Source of the DNA: Bdellovibrio sp. KM01
GTDB taxonomy: Bacteria; Bdellovibrionota; Bdellovibrionia; Bdellovibrionales; Bdellovibrionaceae
Length of the DNA: 64,000 nucleotides
NCBI RefSeq assembly: GCF_013752535.1
Contig: NZ_CP058348.1
Location: forward strand, 310,001 to 374,000
Direction: 5' to 3'
Below are positions 8,248-16,132 of the stretch, in pieces. The notes beneath the pieces were generated by a model. That model did no database searches, was not told the origin of the DNA, and saw only the letters and a list, made by a program, of their open reading frames with translations. The translations under genes and the position numbers were made by a program. The stretch's first letter is position 1. Every line of letters begins with the position of its first letter.

Positions 8248-9353
8248 AACTTCTCCATCAGTCCTCCGCAAACAGTCAGTCCGGGTCCGAATGCGTAACT
8301 AATGATCTGAGTGCCCGATGGCACGTTGTCGTCATGAAGAATGGATTCCCACAAGTGGGGGAGAGTCGCCGAAGACATGTTGCCCCGTCTATGCAAAAGT
8401 CGCCGACTGGCTTCAACTTGCGAGTCTTTTAATTCTAAATGATGCGCAACTTGATCAATAATTTTTGGTCCACCAGGATGAACAGCGAAGAGTGCATTTT
8501 TTTGAAGTTTAGAAAGATCATAGCCGCGCGTTTTCAACCAGCGTTCGGTGAATTCGCGAATCTTTGTTCCCACCATCGAGGGAACGTCTTTCGAAAGAGT
8601 CATTTTCATTCCCCAATCAGAAACCATCCACTCCATCGCATCAGCGGTATCAGGAATTATTTCTTCATAAAGCGAAAGAATTTTGAAACCCGCGTCCGGT
8701 TGAGCGTGACTCATGCGGTACGCGATACAACCATCAGCGAACAGGCTTTGAATTACCATCTGTTCCAGCGACGATTCTTCGGGATTTAAATGCAGACTGC
8801 ATAATTCGGTGTGAACCAAATCTACGCTGCGCTTTTCCCCTAAGATAGATTCATTCGCTAAAAATCCCGCTGCCATTCTTAACGCCGGAAAAGCTCCATA
8901 GCAGCCCATGTGATAGGAATGCGTGACGGTGACGGGTTTTGGAGACTTTAGGGCAATAAGCTGTGCGGCGCTCGGCGAGACATATCCCGTGCAACTGACG
9001 TGAATCATATCGTCCGGATAAGCCCGGGTATCATAAATCTGTTTGAACAGATCTTGCACGATCTTGTGATAGTACTCGTGGCGATGGTGCATGCTGACGC
9101 CACGCTTGCTTACGGGAATTGGATAAATTTTATTTTGAGACCAATCGTGCTCGCCGACATCAGGTACGAAAAAATATCTCTGCTGAATTTGTTGAGACGA
9201 ACAACCCACCCGATGGAGCATTTTTAAATACTCTTCCTTCGTGTGGGATTGTTCATTTTGTGCAAGATGATGAGCTGTCGAAAGCCAATCAAGACTGGCA
9301 TCCTGGGAAACCTGATATGGAGGCTCAATGGAGTGAAACTTTCCTAGATACAT
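8244..9353 (-). CDS. type III polyketide synthase (chalcone synthase-like)
   Basis: A 369-residue homodimeric-type condensing enzyme. The catalytic triad is visible as Cys151 in YHMGCYGAFPALR, His292 in FAVHPGGPKIID and Asn325 in RRGNMSSAT. CTGYVSPSA near residue 121 and the C-terminal FGPGLTVCGG loop are family signatures. Such enzymes extend a CoA- or ACP-bound starter with malonyl-CoA to give pyrones, resorcinols or phloroglucinols. The product cannot be deduced. The next gene downstream, a membrane protein, overlaps by four bases. The ribosome-binding site is weak: GGAG lies very close to the ATG. Confidence 0.9.
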   Translation of the reverse strand: MYLGKFHSIEPPYQVSQDASLDWLSTAHHLAQNEQSHTKEEYLKMLHRVGCSSQQIQQRYFFVPDVGEHDWSQNKIYPIPVSKRGVSMHHRHEYYHKIVQDLFKQIYDTRAYPDDMIHVSCTGYVSPSAAQLIALKSPKPVTVTHSYHMGCYGAFPALRMAAGFLANESILGEKRSVDLVHTELCSLHLNPEESSLEQMVIQSLFADGCIAYRMSHAQPDAGFKILSLYEEIIPDTADAMEWMVSDWGMKMTLSKDVPSMVGTKIREFTERWLKTRGYDLSKLQKNALFAVHPGGPKIIDQVAHHLELKDSQVEASRRLLHRRGNMSSATLPHLWESILHDDNVPSGTQIISYAFGPGLTVCGGLMEKL

Positions 9354-9425
9354 GACTCCATGCTAAGGGCCCGCGTACACCTCTTGTAGATCCAGTGTGA
9401 ACATACACCGGGAGGCTAACAATTC

Positions 9426-10679
9426 TTAAGAATCAAGAGCCTCATCTGTGTGATACTTCTTCATGCCTATAAGCATGAGCAATCCCGGAATTGCAATCAA
9501 GGCGCAGGCATAAAAGAAATTTGCCCAACCCAATTGCTTAACTAAATCACCTGTGAAGCCCGAGAAGAAAGTTCTTCCCAAAGTCGCAACACTTGAAAGA
9601 ATCGCGTACTGCGTCGCTGTGTATTTCTTGTTGCTAAGTGCGGCCATGAAAGCCACGAAGGCAGCGGTTGCCATACCTGTGCTGATATCTTCAAACACGA
9701 TCACCGCTGCAAAAGGCACCAATGCATTGCCGGTAAATGTGAGAACAGCGAAAGCTGCAGTGGAGATTGCTTGTAATATTCCAAAGACCCATAGACTGCG
9801 ATAAATGCCGATGTAGTAAATTGCGATACCGCCAAAAAACAATCCCACTAGCGACGAAGCGGTTCCGAAGACTTTTGCCACCAATCCAATGTCGGCGTTC
9901 GTGAAGCCCATTTGCACATAGAAAGGCTGCAGCAAAGCTCCGGCAAGGGCGTCACCGAGTTTAAACAGTAACACAAACAAAAGAATATACGCGGCCCCTG
10001 GTCTTCTTAAGAACTCTGCAAAGGGCTCAACTGCGGCCTGATACAATGATTTCGGGGGAGGGGAATCCAGTTTTGGCTCTGGTGCAAAGAATGTCGTTAA
10101 AAGTCCGATACCCATTATCGCAGCCATCAGGAAATACAACTGCCCCCAGGTAATTGGCCAGAACTCGTTGCCGACCATACCGATACCCAACCCACCCGAT
10201 ACCAGCATCGCAATTCTGTATCCGTAGATATTAAGTGAGGATCCCAAGCCCAATTCTTGGTTTGTCAGAATCTCGCGGCGATAAGCATCAATCGCAATAT
10301 CTTGAGTGGCACTAAAGAAAGCAATCAACACGGCCATGATCGCCATCAAGCTTAAGTTATTCATGGGACTTAAAGTTCCCAGGAATAACAACGATGCCAT
10401 GATCGCAACCTGTGTTGCCATCATCCAGCTGCGACGACGACCTACTTTAAATAAAGTATAGCGATCCAACAGGGGCGACCATAAAAACTTCAAAGAGTAA
10501 GACAGTCCCACCCAGCTAAAATAACCGATAGTGCTGATATCAACTTGCTCGCGGGCCAACCACGTTTTTAAAGTCCCGCCGGTCAAAGCCAGCGGCAAGC
10601 CGCTGGCGAAACCCAAAAACAGGATGATAAGCATGTGTTTGCTAAATAAGTCTTTAAGGATGTTTTTCTTAGCTGCCAT
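9426..10679 (-). CDS. ampG: AmpG-type muropeptide MFS permease
   Basis: A 417-residue major facilitator protein with twelve hydrophobic segments. The N-terminus matches AmpG (FLGFASGLPLALTGGTLKTWL, then the loop PLLDRYTLFKVGRRRSWM). AmpG imports anhydro-muropeptides across the inner membrane for peptidoglycan recycling. In a predator this would also fit uptake of prey wall fragments, which is inference. Length and motifs are full. It is 22 bases downstream of the adenosine-deaminase-like gene on the same strand. Bacterial AmpG homologues can also be general acetyl-CoA transporter-like MFS proteins, so the substrate is not proven. Confidence 0.85.
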   Translation of the reverse strand: MAAKKNILKDLFSKHMLIILFLGFASGLPLALTGGTLKTWLAREQVDISTIGYFSWVGLSYSLKFLWSPLLDRYTLFKVGRRRSWMMATQVAIMASLLFLGTLSPMNNLSLMAIMAVLIAFFSATQDIAIDAYRREILTNQELGLGSSLNIYGYRIAMLVSGGLGIGMVGNEFWPITWGQLYFLMAAIMGIGLLTTFFAPEPKLDSPPPKSLYQAAVEPFAEFLRRPGAAYILLFVLLFKLGDALAGALLQPFYVQMGFTNADIGLVAKVFGTASSLVGLFFGGIAIYYIGIYRSLWVFGILQAISTAAFAVLTFTGNALVPFAAVIVFEDISTGMATAAFVAFMAALSNKKYTATQYAILSSVATLGRTFFSGFTGDLVKQLGWANFFYACALIAIPGLLMLIGMKKYHTDEALDS

Positions 10680-10701
10680 TACTGTGATGTCTTTCTTTGT
10701 A

Positions 10702-12342
10702 TTACTTAGTCAGGTTCTTAAGTCTTTTGCGCATCGTCCACAACAGGTGACTGATGTAAGGTCTGCGGCTTTCTCCGGTAGTAACCATCAAAAGTTTTGT
10801 GATCTTTAAATTGACGGAATCGGTGTAAAGCAAGATCAGCATTTCATAAATAAAGTTGGTATTTAACGTCACGTGATTATCCGTGCCCACACCCAACTGC
10901 ACACCTTTTTTCTCCCACCACGAGAACGGGTGGTCCTTATAATCCTCGAATTTTCCAGTGAGTTTGTTGTTTGAAGAGGGAAGTGAAACTAACGTGACAC
11001 CTTTTTGAATCATGCGATTTAAAACGTCATGTTGATAGTGTTCAACTTCGCGGGCAGTATGGAACTTCGCTTTGACCAACAGAACTTTTTCCGCGTCGTC
11101 TAAACGCTCGCCCTTTAAAAGTTTTTCCAGGACGTGGCGGTTGTCAGCCCAATCAAGTTCCGTTAACTCACGGTATAAAGGATCTTTTTCAGTGAAGCCC
11201 TTGCCATCATTATTGCGCTTAATGAAATCCTGATACAGGCGGTGGAAGTATTTATTGGGATTAATTCCTAAACTGATTCCGTGCTCAAGTGTATCGATGT
11301 GCCAGATGTTCATGGCATTATCCACAGCTTGAATACCTTTTTTCAATGTGTGCCAGGTTTCCCCATGATGCGAGCGGATTTTAAAACCACGATACTGCAG
11401 TTTTCTAAACCCCATCTTCATTTCATTGAAGTGTTCTTTACGGTAAAGTTCACGCTCGTCACCCACCGTATCAGCATCCGTCATCACTTTTTGTAAGAAA
11501 GGATATTTATCCAACATCTGAACCAGCTCGTCGATCTGGGACATGAAATGTTCTTTTCGGGTTTTAAAGTTTTCCGCGTCAAAGTGATTGGCTTCCTTAC
11601 GGAAGGAAGGGGATAGGATAAAGCGGAACTCACTGTGCTCATCCTGGAATTTTTTAAAACCGTCGTACAACCCTAGAACAACATCCTCGGGCGTGACGTC
11701 GTCAATACCTGGAATTTGTTCTGATGAGCTGGAAGTCGAACGCGACAAGGAAAACTTAAGTCGAATAGAACCGACGTTAAAATTTTTCCAAAGGTCACTT
11801 GCCAGATGATATGCGGCTTCCGCATGGACTTCGCGATTCAAAAAAATCAATTTGGGAAGATATAGAATTTTAAGGTAACGGGCGAAGCCTTCGTTTTCCT
11901 GCAGACGAATCAGTTTATCGACGTCCTCAACACTGCGAATTGGTAATGCCTGGGGACCGTAAACTTCAGAAATCTTTTGTTCATAGATCGCTTTGTCAGG
12001 ACCTTCCAAAAGTTTTTTCAAACGGGGATATATGAAATCTGCAGAAATCGCACCGGTCAGATGAATGTGCTCTTCGTGATACTTAAGTGGAAAATTTTTA
12101 AAGAAGTCAAACAAGGCTGCCGAAATCGGATGCTTCAGCAAAGTCGTGATCGTGATTTCATTAATTTGAAAGCGGTTCAAAAGATTGCGGAAGTCCGCGA
12201 CCAATTTATAAGCTTCGGGATTTTTGTCATTTAAATCAGATGAAAGCAATAAATCCAATGTATCGGATAATGAAATCCCATTGGTTTCACTGATGATAGT
12301 AGTCAGAGCTGCGACCAGCTGATTGTGAATGTCCTTATTCAC
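10702..12342 (-). CDS. adenosine deaminase-like metal hydrolase, extended
   Basis: At 546 residues this is far longer than a usual adenosine deaminase (~340). The amidohydrolase metal site is present: HIHLTGAIS (His92, His94), SHHGETW, LEHGISLG, LPSSNNKLTG and the terminal VGTDNHVTL Asp. An N-terminal extension of ~85 helical residues and a large insertion between residues ~110 and 300 account for the extra length; AMP deaminase-like or ADGF-like relatives also carry such additions. Likely reaction is purine nucleoside or nucleotide deamination, substrate unproven. No signal peptide. It leads the ampG gene by 22 bases. Confidence 0.85.
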   Translation of the reverse strand: MNKDIHNQLVAALTTIISETNGISLSDTLDLLLSSDLNDKNPEAYKLVADFRNLLNRFQINEITITTLLKHPISAALFDFFKNFPLKYHEEHIHLTGAISADFIYPRLKKLLEGPDKAIYEQKISEVYGPQALPIRSVEDVDKLIRLQENEGFARYLKILYLPKLIFLNREVHAEAAYHLASDLWKNFNVGSIRLKFSLSRSTSSSSEQIPGIDDVTPEDVVLGLYDGFKKFQDEHSEFRFILSPSFRKEANHFDAENFKTRKEHFMSQIDELVQMLDKYPFLQKVMTDADTVGDERELYRKEHFNEMKMGFRKLQYRGFKIRSHHGETWHTLKKGIQAVDNAMNIWHIDTLEHGISLGINPNKYFHRLYQDFIKRNNDGKGFTEKDPLYRELTELDWADNRHVLEKLLKGERLDDAEKVLLVKAKFHTAREVEHYQHDVLNRMIQKGVTLVSLPSSNNKLTGKFEDYKDHPFSWWEKKGVQLGVGTDNHVTLNTNFIYEMLILLYTDSVNLKITKLLMVTTGESRRPYISHLLWTMRKRLKNLTK

Positions 12343-12392
12343 GCAAGCCCCCTTTGTAAAAGGTTAGCTGGGAATAAGGACGATGTACACGA

Positions 12393-12926
12393 CTATCCCG
12401 TTTTTAGGATAAGGTAGGGTGCCCAGTCAGGCGGAACGTGATCGGCACTAATTTCCAACTGTAAAGTTGGTAGCCAATTCGGTGCACGCGGTTCTGTCAG
12501 CAAAGGCATATTCGCAGTTCTTGGAGTGCGATTTGCTTTTCTTTGGTTGCATTCGCGGCAGGCTGAAACAACGTTAGTCCAATTTTTCGGTCCATTATGA
12601 GAGGCGGGTACGACGTGATCAAGAGTGAGCTGTTTGGCGTTGAGTTTTTCGCCACAGTATTGGCAGGTATAGTTATCGCGGATATAAACGTTTTCTCGAC
12701 AGAAGCGGACGGCATGGCTTCCCCTCGGTTTTACGTATGATTTAAGTCTCAATACGCTGGGGAGCTGAAACCTTCGCTGAAAAGACCGGGCGAAAGTCTG
12801 GTGATACTCAAGTATCTCCACTTTGTCCTGAAACCACAATATTAAGGCCTTTTGCCAACTTACAACCCGCATGGGTTCGTAGCTTGAGTTAAGCAGTAAG
12901 GACCTCAGTGAGGTCATGTGCTGCAT
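12393..12926 (-). CDS. HNH endonuclease family protein
   Basis: A 177-residue protein with a small N-terminal domain (LLLNSSYEPMRVVSWQKAL) typical of the bacterial stand-alone HNH family, then a zinc-ribbon HNH nuclease: CQYCG, LDHVVPAS, NVVSACRECNQRKAN. Cys pairs and the HNH His and Asn are all present. These solitary HNH proteins are widespread and their substrate is usually unknown. The start at 12926 follows GGGGGA; a longer frame to 12959 has no such site. A 12-bp palindrome ATACTCAAGTAT lies in the upstream region and again inside the gene near 12804. Confidence 0.88.
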   Translation of the reverse strand: MQHMTSLRSLLLNSSYEPMRVVSWQKALILWFQDKVEILEYHQTFARSFQRRFQLPSVLRLKSYVKPRGSHAVRFCRENVYIRDNYTCQYCGEKLNAKQLTLDHVVPASHNGPKNWTNVVSACRECNQRKANRTPRTANMPLLTEPRAPNWLPTLQLEISADHVPPDWAPYLILKTG

Positions 12927-12950
12927 GTATCCCCCGTTCTGGTGCGTTCC

Positions 12951-12964
12951 TATACTCAAGTATA
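12951..12964. promoter_or_regulatory. candidate operator palindrome upstream of the HNH gene
   Basis: TATACTCAAGTATA is a near-perfect dyad (6-bp arms, 2-base centre) located 25 bases upstream of the HNH start codon. The same core ATACTCAAGTAT recurs at 12804-12815 inside the HNH coding sequence. The dyad may also include the -10 element of the HNH promoter. Binding by any protein is inference. Confidence 0.35.
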
Positions 12965-13081
12965 TCTAATATTGAGCCGGAAATTCAAGCTCTACGCCAA
13001 TTGTGTCGCAGATGAGGGCTTTTATATTGCCAAAAGGCTAGGAAAAGTGGGATACGGACGTATCAAATAAGGAGACTCATT

Positions 13082-13561
13082 ATGAGAAGAGTATTGGCAT
13101 TTAACTACGTTCTAAAAGGCCCAGATGGTCAAATCCTTGATAAATCTGAAAAGGGTCATCCATTGCCATACCTTGAAGGTGCAGGACAAATCCTTCCTAA
13201 ACTTGAAGAAGAAATTAAAGACATGAAAGAAGGCGACAAGAAAAATGTTAAGCTTGCCGCTAAAGATGGTTACGGAGAAATCCGCGACAACATGTTCATG
13301 GATGTTCCTAAAGAAGAACTAGCACACCTTCCACAATTGGAAATCGGTGCACACCTTCGTTTGGAATTGGGCGAAGGACAACACATCGTTCGCGTAACAA
13401 AAATTTCTGACTCTCACGTTACTCTAGATGGCAACCATCCTTTGGCTGGCCAAAATCTTGAGTTTGATATTGAAATGGCGTTGATCAGACCAGCCACGCC
13501 AGAAGAAGAACAACACGGCCATCCACATGGACTACACGGCGACGCCGGCCACCACCACTAA
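13082..13561 (+). CDS. slyD: FKBP-type peptidyl-prolyl isomerase, SlyD-like
   Basis: A 159-residue cytoplasmic prolyl isomerase and chaperone. The N-terminal FKBP half (FNYVLKGPDGQILDKSE, PLPYLEGAGQILPKLEE) flanks an insert-in-flap domain (residues ~70-125), the layout of SlyD. The C-terminal tail is histidine-rich (EQHGHPHGLHGDAGHHH), as in SlyD proteins that bind nickel. It is preceded by AAGGAG. A 125-bp repeat element begins at the last base of its stop codon. Confidence 0.93.
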   Translation: MRRVLAFNYVLKGPDGQILDKSEKGHPLPYLEGAGQILPKLEEEIKDMKEGDKKNVKLAAKDGYGEIRDNMFMDVPKEELAHLPQLEIGAHLRLELGEGQHIVRVTKISDSHVTLDGNHPLAGQNLEFDIEMALIRPATPEEEQHGHPHGLHGDAGHHH

Positions 13562-13685
13562 GAGTTGGTGAAAACGGCCCGACTGCTGCGTTGTCGGGCC
13601 ATCTCCTCGCTCCGACGTGCCTGGAGCACGCCTGCGCTGTGGGGATGACCCTCCGCCTTGCATTCGGACCCTTTTGACCAACTCT
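13561..13685 (+). repeat. 125-bp structured intergenic element, copy 1
   Basis: The ends are inverted (AGAGTTGGTGAAAA and TTTTGACCAACTCT, one mismatch). Inside is a perfect hairpin GGCCCGAC/GTCGGGCC and a second smaller one around CGTGC-GCACG. The element is homologous to 38367-38490 over shared blocks including CTGCGTTGTCGGGC, CTCCGACGTGC, CCTGCGCTGTGGG and ACCCTCCGCCTTGC. It begins in the slyD stop codon. It could be a MITE or REP-like mobile element or a conserved 3' UTR structure. Confidence 0.8.
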
Positions 13686-13798
13686 ACTTCTGCGACGTTT
13701 GTTGGGGAGGGGAGTTGGTCTTTTAGTTTTGGGAATTTGAACTTCAATTTTCGATTGTCGACTTTTCGATTTTCGAAAAAATTTCGGAGAAATTTTTT

Positions 13799-14290
13799 AT
13801 GCCTTCGTTTGATATTGTTTCTGAGTTGAATCTTCAGGAAGTGGATAATGGGATTAATCAGGCTCGTAAAGAGGTTGAGGGTCGTTATGACTTTAAGGGG
13901 AGTAAAGCTGAGATTGGTTGGGACAAAGATAAAAAAGAAATTAGTTTGTCTGCCGAAGATGAATATAAAATCGAACAAATGGGCAGTATCCTTCAGACGA
14001 AATTGCATCGTCGTGGAGTAGATATCAAAGCTACTAAGTTCGATAAAATTGAACCTGTTGGGGGAAGAATGCTCCGCCAGAAGGTCACTTTACAGCAAGG
14101 TATTGACCGCGAAGTTGCTAAGGAAATTATTAAGGCGATTAAAGATGCTAAACTTAAAGTTCAGCCTCAAATTGCGGATGATAAAGTTAAAGTGACTGGA
14201 AAAAGTATAGATGAATTACAAGAGTGTATTGCTCTAATACGCTCTGGTAGTTACGCAGTTCCATTGCAGTTTAATAATATGAGATCCTAA
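13799..14290 (+). CDS. yajQ: YajQ family nucleotide-binding protein
   Basis: A 163-residue protein of normal YajQ (UPF0234) length. It opens with the family signature MPSFDIVSELNLQEVDN and contains GRYDFKGSK, RGVDIKATKFDKIEPVGGRMLRQ-type segments and IRSGSYAVPLQFNNMR at the end. Members bind nucleotides, in some species cyclic di-GMP, through two ferredoxin-like domains; a role here as a c-di-GMP effector is inference. The start is 113 bases after the repeat element ends, with GGAG upstream. Confidence 0.95.
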   Translation: MPSFDIVSELNLQEVDNGINQARKEVEGRYDFKGSKAEIGWDKDKKEISLSAEDEYKIEQMGSILQTKLHRRGVDIKATKFDKIEPVGGRMLRQKVTLQQGIDREVAKEIIKAIKDAKLKVQPQIADDKVKVTGKSIDELQECIALIRSGSYAVPLQFNNMRS

Positions 14291-14420
14291 AATTGGGCTT
14301 GCACGGAAATTGGGCTATGCTAGCCTTAATCTAGTTTACCCAAGTTTCCCGTGTGAGTATCGATTTTAAGTTGTTCGAAGGCTTCCTCGGGTTTTTAAAA
14401 ACGACCACAGGAGGTCTTTC

Positions 14421-14759
14421 GTGGCTAAGAAGTTATACGTAGGCAATTTGCCTTACTCTGTAGACGATGAAACTCTACACAATCATTTTGCACAATTCGG
14501 TGCAGTTGATTCCGCAAAAGTTATCATGGATCGCGAAACAGGTCGCTCTAAAGGCTTCGGCTTTGTTGAGATGACTGATGATACTGCAGCTGATGCAGCT
14601 ATCGAAAAAGGCAATGGCATTGAAATGAACGGCCGTGCTTTGAATGTTTCTGAGGCTCGTCCTCAAGCTCCTCGTGAGGGTGGTCCTCGTCGTGGTGGCT
14701 TCAACAACAACAACCGTGGTAACGGTGGTGGCGGTCGTCGCGAGTACGGTAATCGCTAA
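14421..14759 (+). CDS. small RRM-type RNA-binding protein
   Basis: A 112-residue protein consisting of one RNA recognition motif (RNP2 KLYVGNLPY at residue 4, RNP1 SKGFGFVEM near residue 44) and a C-terminal Gly/Arg/Asn-rich tail (RRGGFNNNNRGNGGGG). This matches the cyanobacterial Rbp and cold-inducible bacterial RRM type. The GTG start follows AGGAGG. A leader of about 70 to 90 bases and an intrinsic terminator just after the gene make it a single-gene transcript. Role in cold response or mRNA binding is by family. Confidence 0.94.
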   Translation: MAKKLYVGNLPYSVDDETLHNHFAQFGAVDSAKVIMDRETGRSKGFGFVEMTDDTAADAAIEKGNGIEMNGRALNVSEARPQAPREGGPRRGGFNNNNRGNGGGGRREYGNR

Positions 14760-14792
14760 TTGATTTGATCACTATTGTTAATAGTAATTTAG

Positions 14793-14822
14793 AGCCCTGA
14801 GGAAAACTCCTTGGGGCTTTTT
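14793..14822 (+). terminator. intrinsic terminator of the RRM gene
   Basis: AGCCCTGAGGA and TCCTTGGGGCT form a stem with an AAAC-type loop and a following TTTTT run, about 34 bases after the RRM stop codon. Confidence 0.85.
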
Positions 14823-14869
14823 CGTTCTGGTCTTGAACAAAGTTCCGTAAAGATGTCTGATAGTTCTCT

Positions 14870-15469
14870 ATGAGAACTCTAATTATCACGTTTCTGCTTT
14901 TATTCTCGTCGCTTTCGTTCGCTCAAAAAAAACTAATCGTCTTAGGTGACTCTATCACTGAGGGCTACGGTGTTTCTAAGGAAGCGGCCTATCCGGCTTT
15001 GCTTGAAAAGAAGTTGCATGATGCTGGCAAGAAAGAATGGTCCATCATCAATGCCGGTGTCAGCGGCTCGACGACGGCTTCCGGAATTTCGCGCATGAAG
15101 TGGCTGTTTAAATCAAAACCTGATGTCGTTTTTTTGGCTTTGGGAGCAAACGATGGTTTGCGTGGATTAAAAGTTGAAGAGAGTCAGAAAAATCTGGCCA
15201 CCGCGATCGAATATGCCCAGAAAGAAAAAGTCGAAGTGATTTTGGGTGGACTTTATATGCCACCTAATTACGGCGCGGATTACACGTCGAAGTTTAAAAA
15301 GATGTACGAGGATTTGGCTAAGAAATACAAACTGACATTTATTCCGTTCATTCTGGATAAAGTTGCTGGAAATCCGAAATATAATCTCGCTGATGGCATT
15401 CATCCCAACGAGGAAGGCCATAAAATTATCGCAGACACGATCTTTAATGCGTTGAAAGGCAAATTATGA
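14870..15469 (+). CDS. tesA: TesA-type GDSL esterase / lysophospholipase
   Basis: A 199-residue SGNH hydrolase with signal peptide (residues 1-18), so periplasmic. Block I GDSITEGYG, block III GANDG and block V DGIHPNEEGH provide the catalytic Ser, oxyanion Asn, Asp and His. TesA hydrolyses acyl-CoA and lysophospholipid esters. It overlaps the next gene, a YbbA ATPase, by four bases, preserving the tesA-ybbA-ybbP association known from enterobacteria (there divergent, here co-directional). No ribosome-binding site is visible. A possible -10 TGATAG ends 6 bases before the ATG, so the mRNA may be leaderless. Confidence 0.93.
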   Translation: MRTLIITFLLLFSSLSFAQKKLIVLGDSITEGYGVSKEAAYPALLEKKLHDAGKKEWSIINAGVSGSTTASGISRMKWLFKSKPDVVFLALGANDGLRGLKVEESQKNLATAIEYAQKEKVEVILGGLYMPPNYGADYTSKFKKMYEDLAKKYKLTFIPFILDKVAGNPKYNLADGIHPNEEGHKIIADTIFNALKGKL

Positions 15470-16131
15470 GCTTAACCCTGAACGACATCCGTAAAAGTTT
15501 TCATCAAGGCGATGCTGAAGTCGCAGTCCTAAAAGGGTTGAACGTCACGATCGAACCAGGACAGATAGTTTCCATCGTTGGGCAGTCGGGAAGTGGTAAA
15601 TCGACTTTGCTTTCTATTCTGGCTGGCCTGGAACGCGCAGACCATGGGGAAATTCTTGTGGATAAGGTGAATTTATCTCCGATGACGGAGCAACAGCTAA
15701 CTTTGTTTCGCGCGCAGAATATTTCCATCGTGTTTCAGCAGTATCATTTGATTGCGCATTTAACGGCTTTGGAAAATGTGGCTCTTGCTTTGGAAATTTT
15801 GAAAATGGAAAATCCAAAACAAAGAGCCGAAGAGGCTCTGCGTGAGCTGGGATTGGGACATCGCCTGGATCATTTCCCCAGCCAGCTGAGCGGTGGAGAA
15901 TGCCAGCGCGTTGCGATTGCCCGGGCCCTGGTGGTGAAGCCACGTATTTTGCTGGCCGATGAACCAAGTGGAAATCTGGATACGCATACGGGAGATAAAG
16001 TGATGGATGTGTTTTTCGAAGTTGTTCGTAAGCACAAAATCACGACTATTCTGGTTACTCACAGTGAAACCTTGGCTCGCCGTTGTCAGCGCATTCTTCG
16101 TTTGGAAGAAGGCGTATTAAAGGATCAGTAA
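15466..16131 (+). CDS. ybbA: ABC transporter ATPase, YbbA/LolD family
   Basis: A 221-residue ATP-binding subunit with Walker A GQSGSGKST near residue 38, Q-loop, signature LSGGECQRVAIARAL, Walker B ILLADEPSGNLD and switch His (VTHSE). It is of the LolD/MacB/YbbA group that works with FtsX-type permeases on lipids or lipoproteins rather than classical import. It overlaps tesA by four bases, and its permease follows one base after its stop, so the three genes form an operon. Confidence 0.94.
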   Translation: MSLTLNDIRKSFHQGDAEVAVLKGLNVTIEPGQIVSIVGQSGSGKSTLLSILAGLERADHGEILVDKVNLSPMTEQQLTLFRAQNISIVFQQYHLIAHLTALENVALALEILKMENPKQRAEEALRELGLGHRLDHFPSQLSGGECQRVAIARALVVKPRILLADEPSGNLDTHTGDKVMDVFFEVVRKHKITTILVTHSETLARRCQRILRLEEGVLKDQ

Positions 16132-16132
16132 A

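Noticed and set aside
13532-14008. 158-codon frame on the - strand over repeat copy 1 and yajQ
   Set aside because: yajQ is certain on the + strand; the frame is a by-product of the GC-rich repeat.
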